A DNA stretch of 64,000 bases from Ixodes scapularis (GCF_016920785.2 NW_024609837.1:43030745-43094744); one strand, 5' to 3'. Positions 11,001 through 21,219 are shown, counted from the stretch's first letter. Notes: generated from the letters alone by a model not told the origin. Numbers and translations: made by a program.

Positions 11001-11604
11001 ACAGATGGCGATTCGCCAATACGCCAAGGGACGGATCTCGCCGGTTACGCTTCGAGTACTAGGTGATCCTGAAAAGACTGCGAAGGTGAAGCTGATCTGG
11101 ACTCCAGCACACTCGTCGCTCCCCGGCAACGAGGAGGCTCACGTCGCGGCCCGAGGTCTCACTCGCCGGGCCGGAGCAACGTCGGACCCCTCCATCGAAT
11201 CGTCGACGGGGGGCGACAGACTGGTTACGTTCCGAGACATCCTCGATCATTACGCCGGCGAAAGGATGCGCTACCCTCCGGCGCATCCCTCGCTGGACAA
11301 AAGACAAGCGGTAGCTTGGCGGCGACTACAGACAGGCACCTACCATAGTCCTGCCCAGCTCAGCCGATGGTATCCGGATCGCTACAAGGGAGACTGCCAG
11401 TTATGTGGTGCAAGAGCGACTCTTCGCCACATTGTTTGGGAATGCAGCCGGCTCGACCGCAAAGCCCAGCCACTACTAAAAAATATCACCAATCAAGAGA
11501 GCTGGGAAGCTCTTCTTCTCTGCACCGACCTTGAGGTGCAGGAGCAAGTCGTCCGACTGGCCGAGGACGCCGCTAGAGTCCAAGGGATTCTGGCCGTCGC
11601 CTAA
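8050..11604 (+). CDS. LINE ORF2, endonuclease / reverse transcriptase / RNase H
   Basis: 1184 codons, uninterrupted. Endonuclease: WNCRG at about 11, GDFNAQH at about 140, GSDHY at about 213. RT: SAPGPDGV at about 434, IPKPGKKPQLDALRPISLT, LTKAFDTIRHD, GTPQGSVLSP at about 623, YADD at 658. RNase H: YHTDAAR at about 926, EEVAIALALK, VSDSQMAI, WTPAHSSLPGNEEAH at about 1016. The terminal knuckle is CQLCGARATLRHIVWEC at about 1115. One oddity: the normal GFR box of RT motif 2 reads EFR (Glu531, codon gaa at 9640), a single-base change that may weaken the enzyme. The reading start at 8050 lies within ORF1. Confidence 0.92.
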   Translation: MVNSKKYIIWPWNCRGFGKKRCNLQQYVNNKDEKERPDFIALQEANQLAKLSGYKSYGMDTKEKTQVVTLVKRNIPVVVHDTGVSTVEHVLIEIISGKKKDQRSLFVLNIYSSPAKQHRFASLFQATLNIARRQTLVVVGDFNAQHPDWGYKIERPKGRKLWIDSHECGLSLITDPDHPTRRGAARQQDTTPDLTFVRYAKDAEWTNTWEDLGSDHYVLKITIRAGPGKPRGRKCKITEWDKFRELMGEYETEDVTNIGEWMECLLAAAERTTKVIPEEADVAAADSRLLHLWEAKASLQERQRSQRNNRNLRRKIAELSRTIETYADQVTRQQWQDTCEGFDGQPNVPKTWNILRHLLDPDSCKTAQRSKICEIIRSHKGDEDDLVEEIRKRYIGDNPPRTPTTYGGADSEVLDADISEFEVAETLRNLKTKSAPGPDGVTNKMLRNLSNEAITGITKYINECWRQGQLPRQWKTAKVVLIPKPGKKPQLDALRPISLTSCVGKIMEHVVLRRINDFMERNQLFPHTMVEFRPHLSTQDVMLRLKHQIIDGERSSHLDTRVILGLDLTKAFDTIRHDAVLENLEKLGVGRRTFNYIQDFLSDRTAQISIGGVTSDDINLGGRGTPQGSVLSPYLFNVAMIELPAKLSKIEGLHHSIYADDITLWMTGGCDGFIQDTLQEAIRTIEEYVTPRGLTCSPQKSELLLLKPVRSRQLPSDIALYSQGLRIPSVKGIRILGLRVQADGNNYEMIESLKASTYQITRLISRISGRHFGMRERNLVRLVRAFVVSRLAYVLPFLRLGVAEKAKLDCLIRKAYKRALGIPDSTSNEKLAALGLHNTVEEIVEAQRTSQLERLTKSATGRHILENLGIRYERQTGEKIDVPRRVREKLTIPNLPRHMHPVHHVERRTARAKALRRLLEKEESVYHTDAARYDKDAMAAAVVDKQGKMVASCSVRTTEPEVVEEVAIALALKLQDAKIIVSDSQMAIRQYAKGRISPVTLRVLGDPEKTAKVKLIWTPAHSSLPGNEEAHVAARGLTRRAGATSDPSIESSTGGDRLVTFRDILDHYAGERMRYPPAHPSLDKRQAVAWRRLQTGTYHSPAQLSRWYPDRYKGDCQLCGARATLRHIVWECSRLDRKAQPLLKNITNQESWEALLLCTDLEVQEQVVRLAEDAARVQGILAVA

Positions 11605-11700
11605 GGGGTGATTGGGAGGGGACTGCTAGATGGGCCTCCGACCAATCTATTAGTCTTTCTGGGCGCAATTAAAGGTTGCCTGCTGCTGCTGCGGGGGGTA

Positions 11701-12423
11701 GCAAAATTTATGGACTATAAACGGATAATTGATTATTGATTCTCAATAGTCCCTGTTGCTCCTTCGGTAGATTGACTTGCTGCCATCAGCCCTACTTGCC
11801 GCGTACTTCCGACCGAACTTAAGAAAATTGATCAGGTGCGTCCGACGTACACGCAGGCACCGAGCGAGTCATGTCCGCTGCAGTCGATGCCTCCTTTAGT
11901 CTGGAATAGTGTAAGGGGGCTTGTAGGAGTGACAATTCTAAAATGTTTTTAAAAGTCGAAATCTCATGCAAAAATAGATTTAAAAAAAAACGCAGCGGGA
12001 GAATCTATAATGACAATCACACTGCCCGGCAGCGAGCATCAACGCGCACACTTCCCGTGTACTATACTTTGGGCTACGGGTGGCACATACCCAAACAGTT
12101 TTATTTTTTCACTTACCCTAGTTGTCATGTACCTTTGGTTTGAAGTCTTCGGCGGTGAAATGTTTAGAGCAAACCATCAAGGGAATCAGATCTCAGCTTC
12201 GAAAGCCACTCTTTCTTCCACGCCGGTCACTGGATATTGGAAAACACTGACCCCGCCTAGGTGCAATAGGTATTGCACTGAAGTAGTGAACAGTATGGGA
12301 GCATTTTCTATTGAAATTGCTTCCACAATGATACTGTACGGGGCAGAAAACGCGATATTCTGCAGATTCTTGTCCGCGACCGCAGATAGCCTATGGGGCA
12401 GCCATATTTCTATCCACACACTG
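11701..12423. other. Intergenic, nothing recognised
   Basis: No frame with a recognisable domain. Unremarkable sequence between two LINE insertions. Confidence 0.5.
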
Positions 12424-13263
12424 ATGATGATGGATGGATGGATGAATCCGGCTGAGCCCTTTGGATCGGGCGGTAGCTTACGCCACCTAGCCATTTTGTT
12501 TTACCATTTAAGCTTTTACCATTTATTTAAACGTGAAATCCATATTCACTCCGCACTGCAAAAAAAGCGAGGCTATAAAACCCCCTTGCCATCAGTTAAT
12601 AAGAAAATACCTAGTTTTCTCTCTTTTTCTGCCACCATTCGCTTAATCTTTGCTTGGTAATCTCTACAGTCTTGAAATACACTCTCCCTTAGCTGTCTCT
12701 AAAACCCAATGACTTTATTAAATCTATGTTGTCTTCGGTAGGCATAGGGTGAAGCCCTTTACAGTAGAGTATCAAGTGCTCAGCCGTCTCGTCCTCCTCT
12801 CCACAAGCAGTGCACACTGTATCCATTTCCTGGTACTTCACTCTGTACGTCCTGGTTCGCAGAACACCCGTCCTCGCCTCAAACAACAATGAGCTTCTAC
12901 TAAAATTGTCATAAATGCTTTCTTTGGCAATAACTGTTTTGTTTAATCTATAGCTTTCCAGAGCCGTCTTTGTCTGCATTCCCTCTAGCCACCGATCTCT
13001 TTCTGTGGCCTTAACTTTCTTCTTAACTGAGACTTGCTTTTCCGTATCTTCACTATAGCCTAAAAACTTTCCTCTTAATTTCCTAGTGCGCTGTCTCCAC
13101 TCTGTGTCTATACTCCTCATGTATAAATAGCTGAAAACCTTTCGTGCCCATTGCTCCCCATCCATTTGCCTCAACCTATCCTCAAATTCTATCTTGCTCA
13201 CCGCTTCCCTGCTCTCAAATGAGGCCCATCCCATATAATAGCGCGACAGTAGCGCCACCTTTA
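12424..13263 (-). mobile_element. 5'-truncated LINE, 3' end with (ATCC)n-like tail
   Basis: On the minus strand, an ORF2 C-terminus (13258-12689) is followed by a 3' region ending near the short repeat gatggatggatggatg at 12426-12445, which read on the minus strand is a (TCCA)n tail. The abrupt start of homology near 13263 suggests 5' truncation during insertion. Confidence 0.7.
12689..13258 (-). pseudogene. LINE ORF2 C-terminal fragment
   Basis: 190-codon frame without RT motifs. It begins near GWASFESREA, the region after the thumb in a tick-type LINE ORF2, and ends with a zinc knuckle CTACGEEDETAEHLILYC. The same end signature (CTGCSKGVAETPKHVIFEC) is read in another frame of the LINE at 43.3 kb, so the two belong to one clade. 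Confidence 0.75.
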
Positions 13264-13303
13264 GTTCGATCTCGAGGTGAATAGTACAATAACTCTATGT
13301 ATA

Positions 13304-13813
13304 TTCGTGACTCCAGAGACCTATAGGGGACGCCACTATCAGGCGAATACGGCGGTCGAATGCAGGTCGTGCCGTGCCACGTGCCAGTTCAACGCACAAC
13401 GCTCGGGCACCAGCAAGAAAGCATTGGACTCAACATTGGTTCCCCCGCGTTTTCCACGTTTCGAACCTGCGGCGATGTGTTGGGGTAAGCGAACTTCCAG
13501 AGCCTGGACTTTCTTTGAGGAAACGAGGAACGGACTCCCCCTGTCCTTCCACGGTGCTGATGAACGTTGATAAACGCAGAATGTCTGGCTCACGCGGTTC
13601 CACAGGTCGCGTGCAGAGCAACCTGGGTCACAAGGCGATACTACGGTTACGAGTCTTACGACACAGTCACCGTTACAACTGCTCTATCGCGCAAACCACC
13701 GACAACATGCAAACACGGGAGCCAGAAGAGACGAGCAGAAATCGCGAAGGAACCTGTTCCGGCCAGTTCAGTGTTTTCCCGCTAGGTGCCGTTCGTTTTG
13801 CTGGAGTCACGAA
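13304..13813 (+). mobile_element. TA-flanked MITE family, copy 1 (510 bp)
   Basis: The ends are inverted: ttcgtgactccag at 13304-13316 and ctggagtcacgaa at 13801-13813, each flanked by TA. A second copy lies inverted at about 33055-33563 and matches along the whole length. There is no transposase frame. The TA duplication suggests mobilisation by a Tc1/mariner-type transposase (inference). Confidence 0.85.
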
Positions 13814-13819
13814 TAGTTT

Positions 13820-14189
13820 GTTTCACCTTATGTTGTACCGCAGCGAATGTTAGAAGCGCGAACTCATAGCGTTGGCAGCTGCTCTTAATAGACCGATCTC
13901 AGCAGCTAGTTTGAGTACGCCACCGCTGCCGACATGCATCGGGGGAGCTGTAGTCTTTCTGCACGCGCGACAACTCTGCTGGAGGCGTGCTTGAGCAGAG
14001 CACGAGGCGGCATGAGCTATCTCGTGAACTGGCGTCTGCCTCCTACGAGCTACAGTTATGGCGGCGTCACGCATGCGTGGAACGCTTGGTGGGATCGGTC
14101 TATTCACGAGAGCTTGTGCCGCCCAGATGTGCCCCAGAGCAAGGAGCTCGCGCTTGTAGCCTTTCCTGCGCTACATCATAAGGTGAAAC
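13820..14189 (+). mobile_element. Foldback/MITE with long imperfect terminal inverted repeats
   Basis: gtttcaccttatg at 13820-13832 faces cataaggtgaaac at 14177-14189. The inverted similarity continues inward for about 90 bp (aatagaccgatc at about 13889 versus gatcggtctatt at about 14094). The element directly abuts the previous MITE. Target duplication not clear. Confidence 0.7.
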
Positions 14190-14837
14190 AGAGTATAGTA
14201 CTTTCCATAGCGCTCTTGTGACATGCATTCAACATCATCAATATGGCCTTTCTTATCACACATAAGTGCAGTTTTGACATAAGTACACTGTAACATAAGT
14301 GTGAACTCGCTCTCAGCATGCGCCATGAAACATATACACAAGTATGGCGCTCAGTGAACTCACACTGCAGAGTTGCCACCATTGCTTCAATTATGTTATA
14401 GGGGAAAAAACAGTGAAAATGTAGGGAGCGTATGCTGCTTTTGGGGAGAGGGTGGCTAGTCAAAGCACGGCCGGGTTTGATACGCCTCTCAATAGAGAAG
14501 AATAATGTCAAGTCTGAATTGAATAACAAAGAAATACATATCGTACCTTTCAGGTGACATTTAACTTTGATCTTGGGATCGTCCAAGTCGTAATTGAACA
14601 CTCTGTTCAACGGGTAAATGAGAGGTCCATGGACACACAAATTGAGCGTTGATTATTTTGTTTATGTATATCACATCCCAAAACCGGCAAGGCCACCGAA
14701 ATATTTTTCGCTAAACGTGACGTGAACCAACGAAACCGCTGATGTCATCCGTGGTGGCGCCATTATCTTCCACCTTTGCCATCAAGGGCGTCTCATGGAC
14801 CTTCAACCCTACCCGTCAACACGGAGTCTACAAACGC
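14190..14837. other. Downstream flank of the V-ATPase E gene
   Basis: This should hold the 3' UTR of the minus-strand V-ATPase gene. No clear AATAAA was found close to the stop codon. Short frames show no motif. Confidence 0.5.
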
Positions 14838-15152
14838 TCAGTCGGTGTGCTTTCTGTCCGGATTCTTGCCAAAGAGCTCCACGCGAATCCGTGGCAGAAT
14901 CTTCTGCGAAATGAGCTCAAGCCTGCTCTCCAGTGTGTTGACGATCCTGACCTTGCCCTTCATGGAGGACATCTCCACGCCTCCCGTGGACGCTTCCGGC
15001 AAGAAGTTGTCCTTGTCGAGCGTCACGTTGGCCTGAATGCCCGTCTTCTTCTTGAAGACCTTCGAAGCCACCTCCACGGCCGCCTGCACCAGTTTGGCGT
15101 CCTTGCGTCGGCAGACTACGGTCACGTCGTGATCCAGGAGCTGATATAAACC
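14838..15152 (-). CDS. V-ATPase E, coding exon 3 (terminal)
   Basis: Acceptor gccggtgtccag, then GLYQLLDHDVTVVCRRKDAK; ends ...DRKHTD with TGA at 14840-14838. Encodes the globular C-terminal domain that contacts the V1 head. Confidence 0.92.
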   Translation of the reverse strand, partial: GLYQLLDHDVTVVCRRKDAKLVQAAVEVASKVFKKKTGIQANVTLDKDNFLPEASTGGVEMSSMKGKVRIVNTLESRLELISQKILPRIRVELFGKNPDRKHTD

Positions 15153-18100
15153 CTGGACACCGGCGAGCAATGTGAGATAGCTGACCTCCAGAAGGGCCCT
15201 GTCCTTTGCAATTCATCACAGGGATGCATAAAATGGCTCCTGGAAGCTTCAGACTCACATCAGACGTATCGCTAAGAGAATTGCCCGAGTCTCTTTGCCT
15301 ATCAGCGAAGTCTCTTAGCGAAACGACGACTGCAACTCTCAGGGTTCAAAGAGGTTCTTTCTTAATTTCTTCCGACCAAATTCAACTGCCTGCTTCACTT
15401 GTTCGGACATCGGACTGGTGAAGCAGATTATCAGCCACAATTATCCCATTGCTATTGGGCAACCTATTACATTGCATAATGGAACCGGAATATGTTGCAA
15501 CATAAAGCTGCAATCACACTGCATATAAAATACAGTTTTCAGACACTGTCCTAGGCGCGTTCCTTCCTTGCATGAAAGTCGTGTCCGATTGGTGATACAA
15601 AAATATATTAAAAAAATGTATAAACCACCACACAAAGTGCGTTGTGATTAACGGCAGTAGCTGCTGCATTGTGGAAAGGTATGTAGAAGGAGATTTGCTT
15701 CCAGCCCGTGTTCTGTACAGTATTTGCAAAGGGTTCTTTGCTTTCGGTGGAATTGATGTATAGACCTTTTCTGTGTACTCTCGTCTCCAGCCACCTAATA
15801 GCCGTATCCGGTATGGGCGACGAAAAAATTATTCAACGTTTCAACCTGCAAATAGTAAAAAAATAAAGGGGAGGCAAAACGACAAAGTGTGACGTTTACG
15901 CTTATATCCTAAATGCCTTCTCTTGGCGTGGCAAAGGCAAAACAATGTTTTCGCCCATACTGGAAGTGACGTCAATTCAAGATGGCGGCGCACTTGTAGA
16001 AAAGGTCTATAGAAGACGTCTGTGAGGAGATGTGTGCCTTGGGAAGAACGATTGTGCAAGATGTTGCATGCGTTGAAGAAGGACTCAGAGACGTGCTTTT
16101 TCTATGGCTGAAACGCTCTTTTAGACGAAAAAGAGGGGGGCGGGGTGGCGCCCGTGACGCGCCTGCGGTGGAAAAAGCGAAAGTATGTACGCGAGCTGTT
16201 GTGCGCCTCTACAGGACAGCTCGCGTACATACCATGGGCGGCGGTGGTGGGGAGGCGAGGGAGCGTGTCCAAACAGCGCGACCACGTGGGTATATCGCAA
16301 TAGTGCGTTTTCACTCAGTGGGGTGATGACCCGATTTCTATAGAAATGTGAGGGCAGATCCTTCCCTGCAGTTCTTACGTTGTTACAGACTGACGAGGTC
16401 AGACACCGATAGCTAGAGTACAAATCACTCTATACTTAACCTGCATCACTTTCGGTCTCTCCTGGAAAACAGATGCTTTCCAACACATGCCACACTTATA
16501 CTCCTGTCCAAGCGCGGTCAAAGCCTATATAGTACTTCGTTTCCCTTTAAGTCTAGAAGCATCCGACGCTACGTGCTGACCGGACCAGTCAGGCAGCGTC
16601 AAAAGCGCACCATCATGGTGTTTGTCGTGTTTCTGTACTTGTTATTGTCATCGCTGAGCCAATCCTAAAGAGAAAAGGCCCAGTGACTTGCGCTTTTCAC
16701 GCTTATTTATTGGTCCCATTACTGTTGAAACCAGAAAATGCAAAAGGGACAATATTACCCAGCACTCATATAGGGAGAAGAAAAGAAAGTATGCACGGCC
16801 GAGATCAGGAGGAAAGAGGAAGAAGGGCTCGGCTGGAACATGCACGAAATGACGAAACGATGGCGTCGTCACCTTTTGAGCGCACTCATTTCCTTTGAGT
16901 GTTATTTAGTGTTATTTACCTTTACTTTAGCAATTAAATGTTTAACTATCCGTTGCACGGTGTCGGCTCCCCTCTGTGAACGGAACAATTACCTCGTAGC
17001 GTCGGCTGCGTCTGGACTTAAGCTGAAAAGCAGTATAAAAGACAAATACGCGCGCGCGCTTACACACCACACACGGAAACTGTATAAAGTCACCGCGCAT
17101 TTTCTGCGCTCGATTGCATGAGCTGGGAGACGAGCAACGCACAGAAAGACGGCGAACGAACGCCGAACGCAGTGACGTTGAGATTTTGTCATTGGAGGGC
17201 CTCTCGGCTCGGAATACCATCGGCTGCGCTTCGACTCCAGGGCCCCTAAACTCGTCAAACACAAAGTTGGGGCCGAAGTTGACGGAGCGCACCGATTGGT
17301 CTATCTCGACGATGACTTCGCGCTTTTTTCGCCAACGTCCAATCGGCGCGCTCTGCGAACTTTCGGCTGCAACTTTCTGTTTGACGAGTTTAGGGCCCCT
17401 GGTCGGCTTGCTAGAGCAGCGTCTCAGCCGAGACTGGTAGAAAGAAAACACTGCAAAGGCTGGGGCGTGCAGCGTGCGAGGCGAGCGTCTTGAGACGCGG
17501 TTTGAGTCCTGCTCAGCTCGTGCGCCATGGCTTTGGCAGTGATTTCTTTCACCCAGGCTCACCTGAGACGCTGTTCCTAGCAAACCGGACCAGGGGACGC
17601 GAAGTGTAAATAGAAAACTCCTGTACTCCGTTCAGCCTTGAGCTGAAACTGCAGCCAATGCCACGAGCACGAGAACTTGAGGTCGCTGCTTTGAAGCGTC
17701 CTTCCGCAGAACGAGCGCTCGCGCTAGAGATGCACGTCTCAAAGCCAGGCGCGAGCGCGGGTTAGTTCGCGCTTGTAGCTTTTGCTGCAGTCTCAACTTA
17801 AAGGGGCGATGCAACGATTTGTGTACTTTGCGGAAATACCGCTTAGAACGAATTTTGACGTTAATGAGCTATGAAACACGCGTTCATTTTTTATCACACG
17901 CAATAAACGATTACAAGCAGGGTGACTGGCCGCTGCCATGTCTCCGCTCGTGCGGAAAAGCCCGTGCAATTACAAGCTTGTCGAAGCTATGTTTACGCGC
18001 ATGCTGCACGAGCCTGAACGTATGGGGCACCAGTGGGGCACCATGCTTGCAATTGCCTATAGAATTCGCAGAAAAAAAATTAAGAAAAACGAACAAGCGG

Positions 18101-18899
18101 CCACGTAGTAGATTATATGCCGCCAATGTGGCAGAGCACAGGAAAATTAAATGAAGGACACGCGCCGAGTGCCAGACATTGTTATGGTTTGGTTATTGTC
18201 GTCATGGCAGCGATTGGACACGGGCCACTGCCCGAATGCTTGCTGGGCCATCGATTATCATGAGCCCAAATTGAGTGCTCACGCAGTGCTCGTGTCCAAT
18301 CTATGAGCCGCATTCGAATATCGTCACTGGGGGTACCGCGACTCCCCAGCTACGTCGTCAAGTTTTTGCCAAAAAGAGGTTGAAAAAAAAAAAACGCTCG
18401 CTTTTGTCCTTGATTGAATCTACACCGCAACACAGGAGTTTCTTGGTCAGTGGCGTCGCGTGCAGGTATACTTCGGCCTTACAGTAAACTCAGTAAACTC
18501 GTGTAAAATGAAAAATGTTCAGAGCAAATATCGTTGCACGGTCCATCCGATCGCTTCAGGAACGAAACGAAGAGAGGAGGAAACGAAATATCGTGACGTC
18601 ACGCGCCTCGTCGACCTCGTTCAATCTCGACCTTTTTTTTTTCTCCAAAAATACGGCCGTCGATTCGAGATATCACCTTGCGAGTAGTGTTGTAGGGGTT
18701 GTAGCATCCCGCCTACATCTCCTGCATTGTTTTCTGAAATCCAAATTTCGGTTCACCATCCCTTTAATGGGCGTCTGGTGTCTCAGCCGAGATGAGAAAT
18801 TTCGCTAGTGTAGTAGAAATGCTGGCCTCGGGTCTTTACCGTGCACCAAGATGTAGTAATACACGACCGCTCGCGGTACTATGTTCAACCAAATTGAAA

Positions 18900-18935
<36 letters not shown>

Positions 18936-20475
18936 GGAATCCTGGATCCTTGGATTCTGCAGCGCCACCTTTCGCAACACGTGCTCCGGGCTCAGGTAAG
19001 CTTGCCCACTCGGCTGTCGACCCCCCCCCCCCCCCCCTCCCCCCTAAATGAACTGTCCATTGATAATACTAACAGGTATATCCCCCCCCCCCCCATCAAA
19101 AAAAAGCACAGTGTTGTTGGGGGCTTTGGAAAAAAAGCTGTTGATACAGCTTGACTAGTCCTAAGCCCCCTTGCCTTCAGCAGCTACAAGCAGCGTGCAT
19201 GGGAAAAGGAAAATACACTGAGAACACTAAACGAAAAAGAGGTTGAACAGTCGGCAATGAGATATATGAAACTAAAAAAAAAAAATAAGCAGACACTATG
19301 GTAAAAAGTCACTTGCGAACATCGTTCAACGCACTATAAAAAAAATTCGGTCATACAACAATTTAGAGTAGACAAAAAAAAAAAAAGAAAGAGCACTGCC
19401 CCACAACATTCAAGGAAAAACCAGAAAACAGACTGCGTGTTTCATTGTAATGTCTACCCACCTGGAGGACGAGTCTCTCGAGAAACGGTCTGTACCGCTT
19501 TTCCTGTCCCGTGATGACGCCCAGGTTTGCCTTGGCCTCGGCTAGGACGCGGCCCACGTGCTCGTTCATGGCGTTCAGGAGGCGCAGCCTGGCGGCGTTC
19601 TTCACGTGCGAGCTCTGGATCTTACGCATGCGCTCCACCTGCTTCTCTTTCTTGGCGTAGAAGTCCATGATGTGGATGCGCTGCTCCTGGACCAGGCGGC
19701 CCTTTTCCGTGTTGAACTCTTCCTCGGCCTTGGCGTCGATCTCTTCCACCTTGGCCAAGGGATAGGGGTCTCGTTTCATCGGGTTCAAAAAGCACACGCC
19801 ATCGCAACGATTACTAGAAAGGCACTCTATACGCTACGCTAGAGTACTAGCGCAGCATTCCCTAGTTCTCTTACGGGTGCCGTAATTTCAGAGCTTACTG
19901 CAGACCGTGTGCCATAGTTCCCACTAGATATTAGGACTTCCTGTTTTCCTTCACCTGAGTTTCCCTTCACCTGAGACTTCCTTCATCTAAGTTTTAGATA
20001 CGCTGTCGCGAAGCTCGGGCATTGTCGCTTCGCTCAGTCGCAGACTAATTTAACATTTCTGCGGTGCTAAAAACGTTTCCTGCGATTTCCAGTGAAGCTT
20101 CGGGTGACTTGCAGCCATACCTTTAAGCCCCTTTTAAGACTAGACGGCGCAACCTACAGTCCGTTATAAAATGTACAGCCGTTAGCATCTGTTCATATAT
20201 CCATCTGATGGCTAAAGCGTCGTTACTTCGAAACGCAGCTTGGATTTAGTGGCTCTATCTAGAAACTGCCGGGGGTGTTTTTCGTCATCATTGGGCATCG
20301 CTCAGGCGCATAAACTGAAACGGAGAATGAGTGTGCCAGGTCAACGAGTCGACAAAATGTTGCCGGAGTTTGCTACCTTCTCGTTGGCCTCCTGCTCGAT
20401 GAAGGCGAGCATGTGCTTGATCGGCTTGGTCACGTCAATTTCGCTGGAGCCCCCGGCCCTTCCTCGATCCGCCAT
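14838..20475 (-). CDS. V-type proton ATPase subunit E (three exons)
   Basis: Coding exons are 20475-20377, 19749-19462 and 15152-14838, joined at phase 0 by GT-AG introns of 627 bp and 4.3 kb. The product is 233 residues, close to the usual 226-230. Subunit E is part of the peripheral stalk holding the V1 catalytic head of the proton pump against the membrane a subunit; it acts on the cytoplasmic side of acidic organelles and, in arthropods, on apical membranes. Recognisable blocks: IKHMLAFIEQEANEK, the helical EEIDAKAEEEFNTEKGRLVQ and KKEKQVE region, and the C-terminal GLYQLL, DKDNFLPEASTGGVE, NTLESRLELISQKILPRIR and LFGKNPDRK. The N-terminus MADRGRAGGSSEIDVTK is longer and more Gly/Ser-rich than usual. 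The identification rests on family knowledge and is strong; paralogue status was not tested. The large intron is full of MITEs and homopolymers. Confidence 0.93.
15761..16009. mobile_element. TA-flanked MITE, 249 bp
   Basis: Perfect inverted termini tagaccttttct / agaaaaggtcta with TA on both sides (15759-15760 and 16010-16011). Lies in intron 2 of the V-ATPase E gene. No coding content. Confidence 0.8.
16183..16232. repeat. Hairpin, 17-bp perfect arms
   Basis: gtatgtacgcgagctgt is followed after a 16-nt loop by acagctcgcgtacatac. Intronic to V-ATPase E; role unknown. Confidence 0.8.
16580..16735 (+). repeat. Dispersed repeat, copy 1
   Basis: Shares blocks with 62812-62955 in the same orientation: atcatggtgtt, cgaaaaggc or gagaaaaggcc, agcgacttg or agtgacttg, tgcttttgag or gcgcttttca, attggtccca. 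A degenerate third piece may lie on the minus strand at about 55485-55560. Element class unknown. Confidence 0.55.
17237..17402. mobile_element. Foldback element, ~60-bp arms
   Basis: ccagggcccctaaactcgtc at the left faces gacgagtttagggcccctgg at the right; the similarity continues inward through aaagttg...gccgaa and caccgattgg/ccaatcgg. Spacer about 40 bp. Intronic. Confidence 0.8.
17802..18763 (+). mobile_element. Possible TTAA-flanked (piggyBac-type) non-autonomous element
   Basis: Starts TTAA-aggggcgatg (TTAA at 17798-17801) and ends catccct-TTAA (TTAA at 18764-18767). The short inverted termini are imperfect, so this is tentative. Inside it, 17925-18065 is similar to the reverse complement of 42417-42545. 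Confidence 0.4.
18901..19095 (-). repeat. SINE head relic between poly-G and poly-C tracts
   Basis: G33 at 18901-18933, then about 85 bp closely matching the tRNA-like head of the SINE (minus orientation: ggatccttggattctgcagcg, cacgtgctccgggct, gcccactcggc), then C17 at 19021-19037 and a further C run at 19082-19094. The runs sit where the SINE has its own short G and C clusters. Confidence 0.75.
19462..19749 (-). CDS. V-ATPase E, coding exon 2
   Basis: 96 codons. The acceptor ends ccttggccaag and the donor is gtgggt. Encodes the charged coiled-coil stalk helix and ends at LERLVLQ. Confidence 0.92.
20377..20475 (-). CDS. V-ATPase E, coding exon 1
   Basis: ATG at 20475-20473, 33 codons, donor gtagca immediately after the AAG codon. 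Encodes the N-terminal tip and the start of the long stalk helix. Confidence 0.88.
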
Positions 20476-20893
20476 AGTCGAGTCAGTGACGCTGCAGCTT
20501 GACTTGCCGATAGAACCTGCGCTTTGGCTTCCCTCTCTTCGTTTTCTATTGCCTCGTTCGTTTCATAGAAAACACGTCAATGTTCGAACAACGTCGATCA
20601 GGTGTAAGAAGAGGTCTCAGTCTCCCTTCCTAAAGAGTTTGCCCGGTCAAATTTTGTATTTGAGAAAACAATTGAATATCATTGTTATTGCCTCGAGACA
20701 CATCGTACGTGCATTATATTAATTTTATATGCCCCTCTGCGTGAGTAATTCAATTTACACTGCTCCAATCGCATCCTAGCGTACAAACTGCTTTCGTTGG
20801 CAACATTGAAGCTCTGACATCACACACCACAAAGCGAGAATTTCCGTCTCGTCGTTTACGTGCGAGTGAACTCCGCAGCGTGCTTCGATTTTG
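20476..20893. other. 5' flank of the V-ATPase E gene
   Basis: Should contain the promoter and 5' UTR. No clear TATA box or initiator could be assigned by eye. Confidence 0.4.
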
Positions 20894-20904
20894 TTGTTGC
20901 GCTC

Positions 20905-21208
20905 TTGGGGGGATCGGTGGCCGAGTGGTCTAGCGCACACTAGCGCACACCAGCTCGGAGCACGTGGAGCGAAAGCTCGCACTGCAGAACCCAGGGATAC
21001 TGGGCTCAATCCCCACCCCTGCCTGTTTCGATCTGGATTAACATCGTACCGGCGTGCGGTCGTGTATCACTACTGCGTGATGCACGTTAAAGACCCCAGG
21101 CTAGCGGTTGTACTGCACTGGCTAAATTGCTCATCTACAGCTGGGAGAATCGTCGCCCGTTGAGGCAGACCAAGTTCTAGGCTGTATAAACACACACACA
21201 ACCCAATT
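20905..21208 (+). mobile_element. tRNA-derived SINE (Ruka-like), copy 1
   Basis: tRNA-Ser-like head with A box (ggtggccgagtggtc) and a mutated B box (gggctcaatcccc), followed by the family-specific body (gtgatgcacgttaaagaccc) and a CA-rich tail. Flanked by an 11-bp duplication ttgttgcgctc at 20894-20904 and 21209-21219. The head carries a local 10-bp tandem duplication (tagcgcacac twice). Copied by LINE machinery; transcribed by Pol III. Confidence 0.9.
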
Positions 21209-21219
21209 TTGTTGCGCTC

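Larger units (their letters stand above)
6732..11700 (+). mobile_element. Nearly intact I-group LINE with RNase H
   Basis: ORF1 (6732-8063) and ORF2 (8050-11604) overlap by 14 nt and both are uninterrupted. The 3' UTR is short (11605 to about 11690) and ends in a ctgctgctgctg stretch, a plausible short-repeat tail. APE endonuclease, RT, RNase H and a terminal CCHC knuckle place it in the I/R1/LOA-like group of LINEs. Target-site duplications were not found, because the 5' boundary is unclear. Confidence 0.9.

Noticed and set aside
12010..12660. 216-codon plus-strand frame
   Set aside because: Crosses the LINE tail in antisense; no domain or codon pattern of a gene.
13374..13853. 159-codon frame
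   Set aside because: Lies inside a non-coding MITE whose second copy at 33 kb does not keep the frame.
16942..17583. 213-codon minus-strand frame
   Set aside because: Covers a foldback element in a V-ATPase intron; sequence is low-complexity Arg/Ser without motifs.
20905..20990. tRNA-Ser gene
   Set aside because: The A and B boxes belong to a SINE head: the same sequence recurs four more times with a common body, tail and target duplications.
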